Shown here one piece after another: positions 6,395-6,664 of a stretch of DNA of 6,664 bases. The notes under the pieces are model-generated. The model ran no database searches. It saw only the letters and a list, made by a program, of their open reading frames with translations, and was not told the origin of the DNA. Source of the DNA: an uncultured Ruminococcus sp. (GTDB lineage Bacteria; Bacillota; Clostridia; Oscillospirales; CAG-272); contig CACZSC010000024.1 in assembly GCA_902783755.1 (NCBI GenBank), positions 1-6,664 of the forward strand, given 5' to 3'. Every line of letters starts with the position of its first letter. The stretch's first letter is position 1. Position numbers and translations under genes: made by a program.

Positions 6395-6577
6395 ATGGCA
6401 GACGAAAAGAAAACAAAAAAGATCGAACTGAACGACAAAGAGATCGATGAAGCTGCGGGCGGAGTGATCATCAAGGGTAAGGGAAAGTCAAAGAAGCCAT
6501 GCCAGATATGCGGAGCCGAGGTCGCAAACGAGAGAGAAGTATACTGTGACAATTGCAAGAAAGACATGGGACTTTGA
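6395..6577 (+). CDS. Candidate double-glycine precursor peptide with a CxxC...CxxC (zinc-ribbon-like) tail, 60 residues
   Basis: With the start at 6395 the leader is residues 1-23: a Lys-rich opening (MADEKKTKKI) and ELNDKEIDEAAGG ending at Gly23. The predicted tail is residues 24-60. It starts with a basic stretch (VIIKGKGKSKK), then has Cys36-x-x-Cys39-Gly and Cys51-x-x-Cys54, separated by 11 residues. The sequence CQICGAEVANEREVYCDNC is a good match to a small treble-clef or zinc-ribbon pattern, which usually binds one Zn(II) through four Cys. A zinc-ribbon tail behind a double-glycine leader is unusual: either the peptide is exported and folds around metal or forms two disulfides outside, or the GG motif serves binding rather than export. 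Only one Ser and no Thr are in the tail, so it is a poor lanthipeptide substrate. Function is unknown. Confidence 0.8.
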   Translation: MADEKKTKKIELNDKEIDEAAGGVIIKGKGKSKKPCQICGAEVANEREVYCDNCKKDMGL

Positions 6578-6617
6578 TTCCTTAATAATAATATTATCAG
6601 AATAAGGAGATAAAACA

Positions 6618-6664
6618 ATGGACGAAAAGAAAATCAATGAGATCAAAGGCGCGGAAGAGATATC
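6618..6664 (+). CDS. Start of a further small gene, cut by the window edge; probably another precursor peptide
   Basis: ATG at 6618 follows AAGGAGA (6604-6610) by 7 nt. The 15 readable codons give MDEKKINEIKGAEEI, a Lys/Glu-rich opening like those of the two preceding precursor genes (MADEKKTKK, MKENEQKE). The distance from the previous stop (40 nt) is also similar to the others in the row. The double-glycine motif, if present, lies beyond the window, so the call is by position and opening sequence only. Confidence 0.55.
   Translation, partial: MDEKKINEIKGAEEI

Noticed and set aside
5734..6577. Lanthipeptide precursors
   Set aside because: The tails have one, zero and four Cys with few Ser/Thr, and no lanthionine synthetase gene is in the window. 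The composition does not fit lanthionine ring formation.
5692..6664. CRISPR array or direct-repeat array, suggested by repeated short units
   Set aside because: The similarity between units is at protein level in the leaders and in the ribosome sites, not a conserved DNA repeat. Spacing and lengths vary and open frames are intact.

Overview
The window is a single-strand (+) gene run that reads as an NHLM-type (nitrile hydratase leader microcin) peptide-export locus from a bacterium, most likely an anaerobic Bacillota (Clostridia) species of gut or rumen type. The bacterial assignment rests on the ECF-type sigma factor and on clean Shine-Dalgarno sites (AGGAG/GGAGG) before almost every gene. 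The finer assignment is an inference from the family make-up (C39-peptidase ABC transporter, partner ABC transporter and STAS protein together) and from frequent AGG/AGA arginine and ATA isoleucine codons in fairly GC-rich genes. Genus cannot be told.

Region 1 (1-4881) is the export machine. It begins with the tail of a one-helix membrane protein resembling the start of NHLM HlyD-type secretion proteins. Next come ABC transporter 1, with an N-terminal peptidase C39 domain that cuts double-glycine leaders, and ABC transporter 2, with a non-peptidase N-terminal domain. A STAS (anti-sigma-factor antagonist-like) protein closes the run. Spacings are short (16, 14 and 3 nt), as in one operon.

Region 2 (4882-5691) is a regulatory pair behind a 94-nt leader. 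A 69-residue protein carries a leader-like motif (LSDEDLDWVAAAG), and its stop overlaps the start of an ECF sigma factor.

Region 3 (5692-6664) holds a row of small genes: 99, 58 and 60 codons, plus the start of a fourth. Each complete one has a double-glycine leader motif of the form L-x-D-x-x-[LI]-D-x-[AV]-[AS]-G-G, followed by an unrelated tail. These are candidate substrates for the C39 transporter. One tail carries CxxC...CxxC, a zinc-ribbon pattern. Base composition is visibly more AT-rich here, mostly between the genes.

Taken together, the sigma factor (perhaps tuned by the small coupled protein or by STAS partner switching) could switch on the exporter and/or the peptides. The C39 domain would remove leaders at GG, and the two ABC proteins would pump the tails out. 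No peptide-modifying enzyme is encoded in the window and one tail has no cysteine, so these peptides may be exported without lanthionine-type modification. The peptide set and the leader-like small protein next to the sigma factor are the parts most likely to be undescribed.
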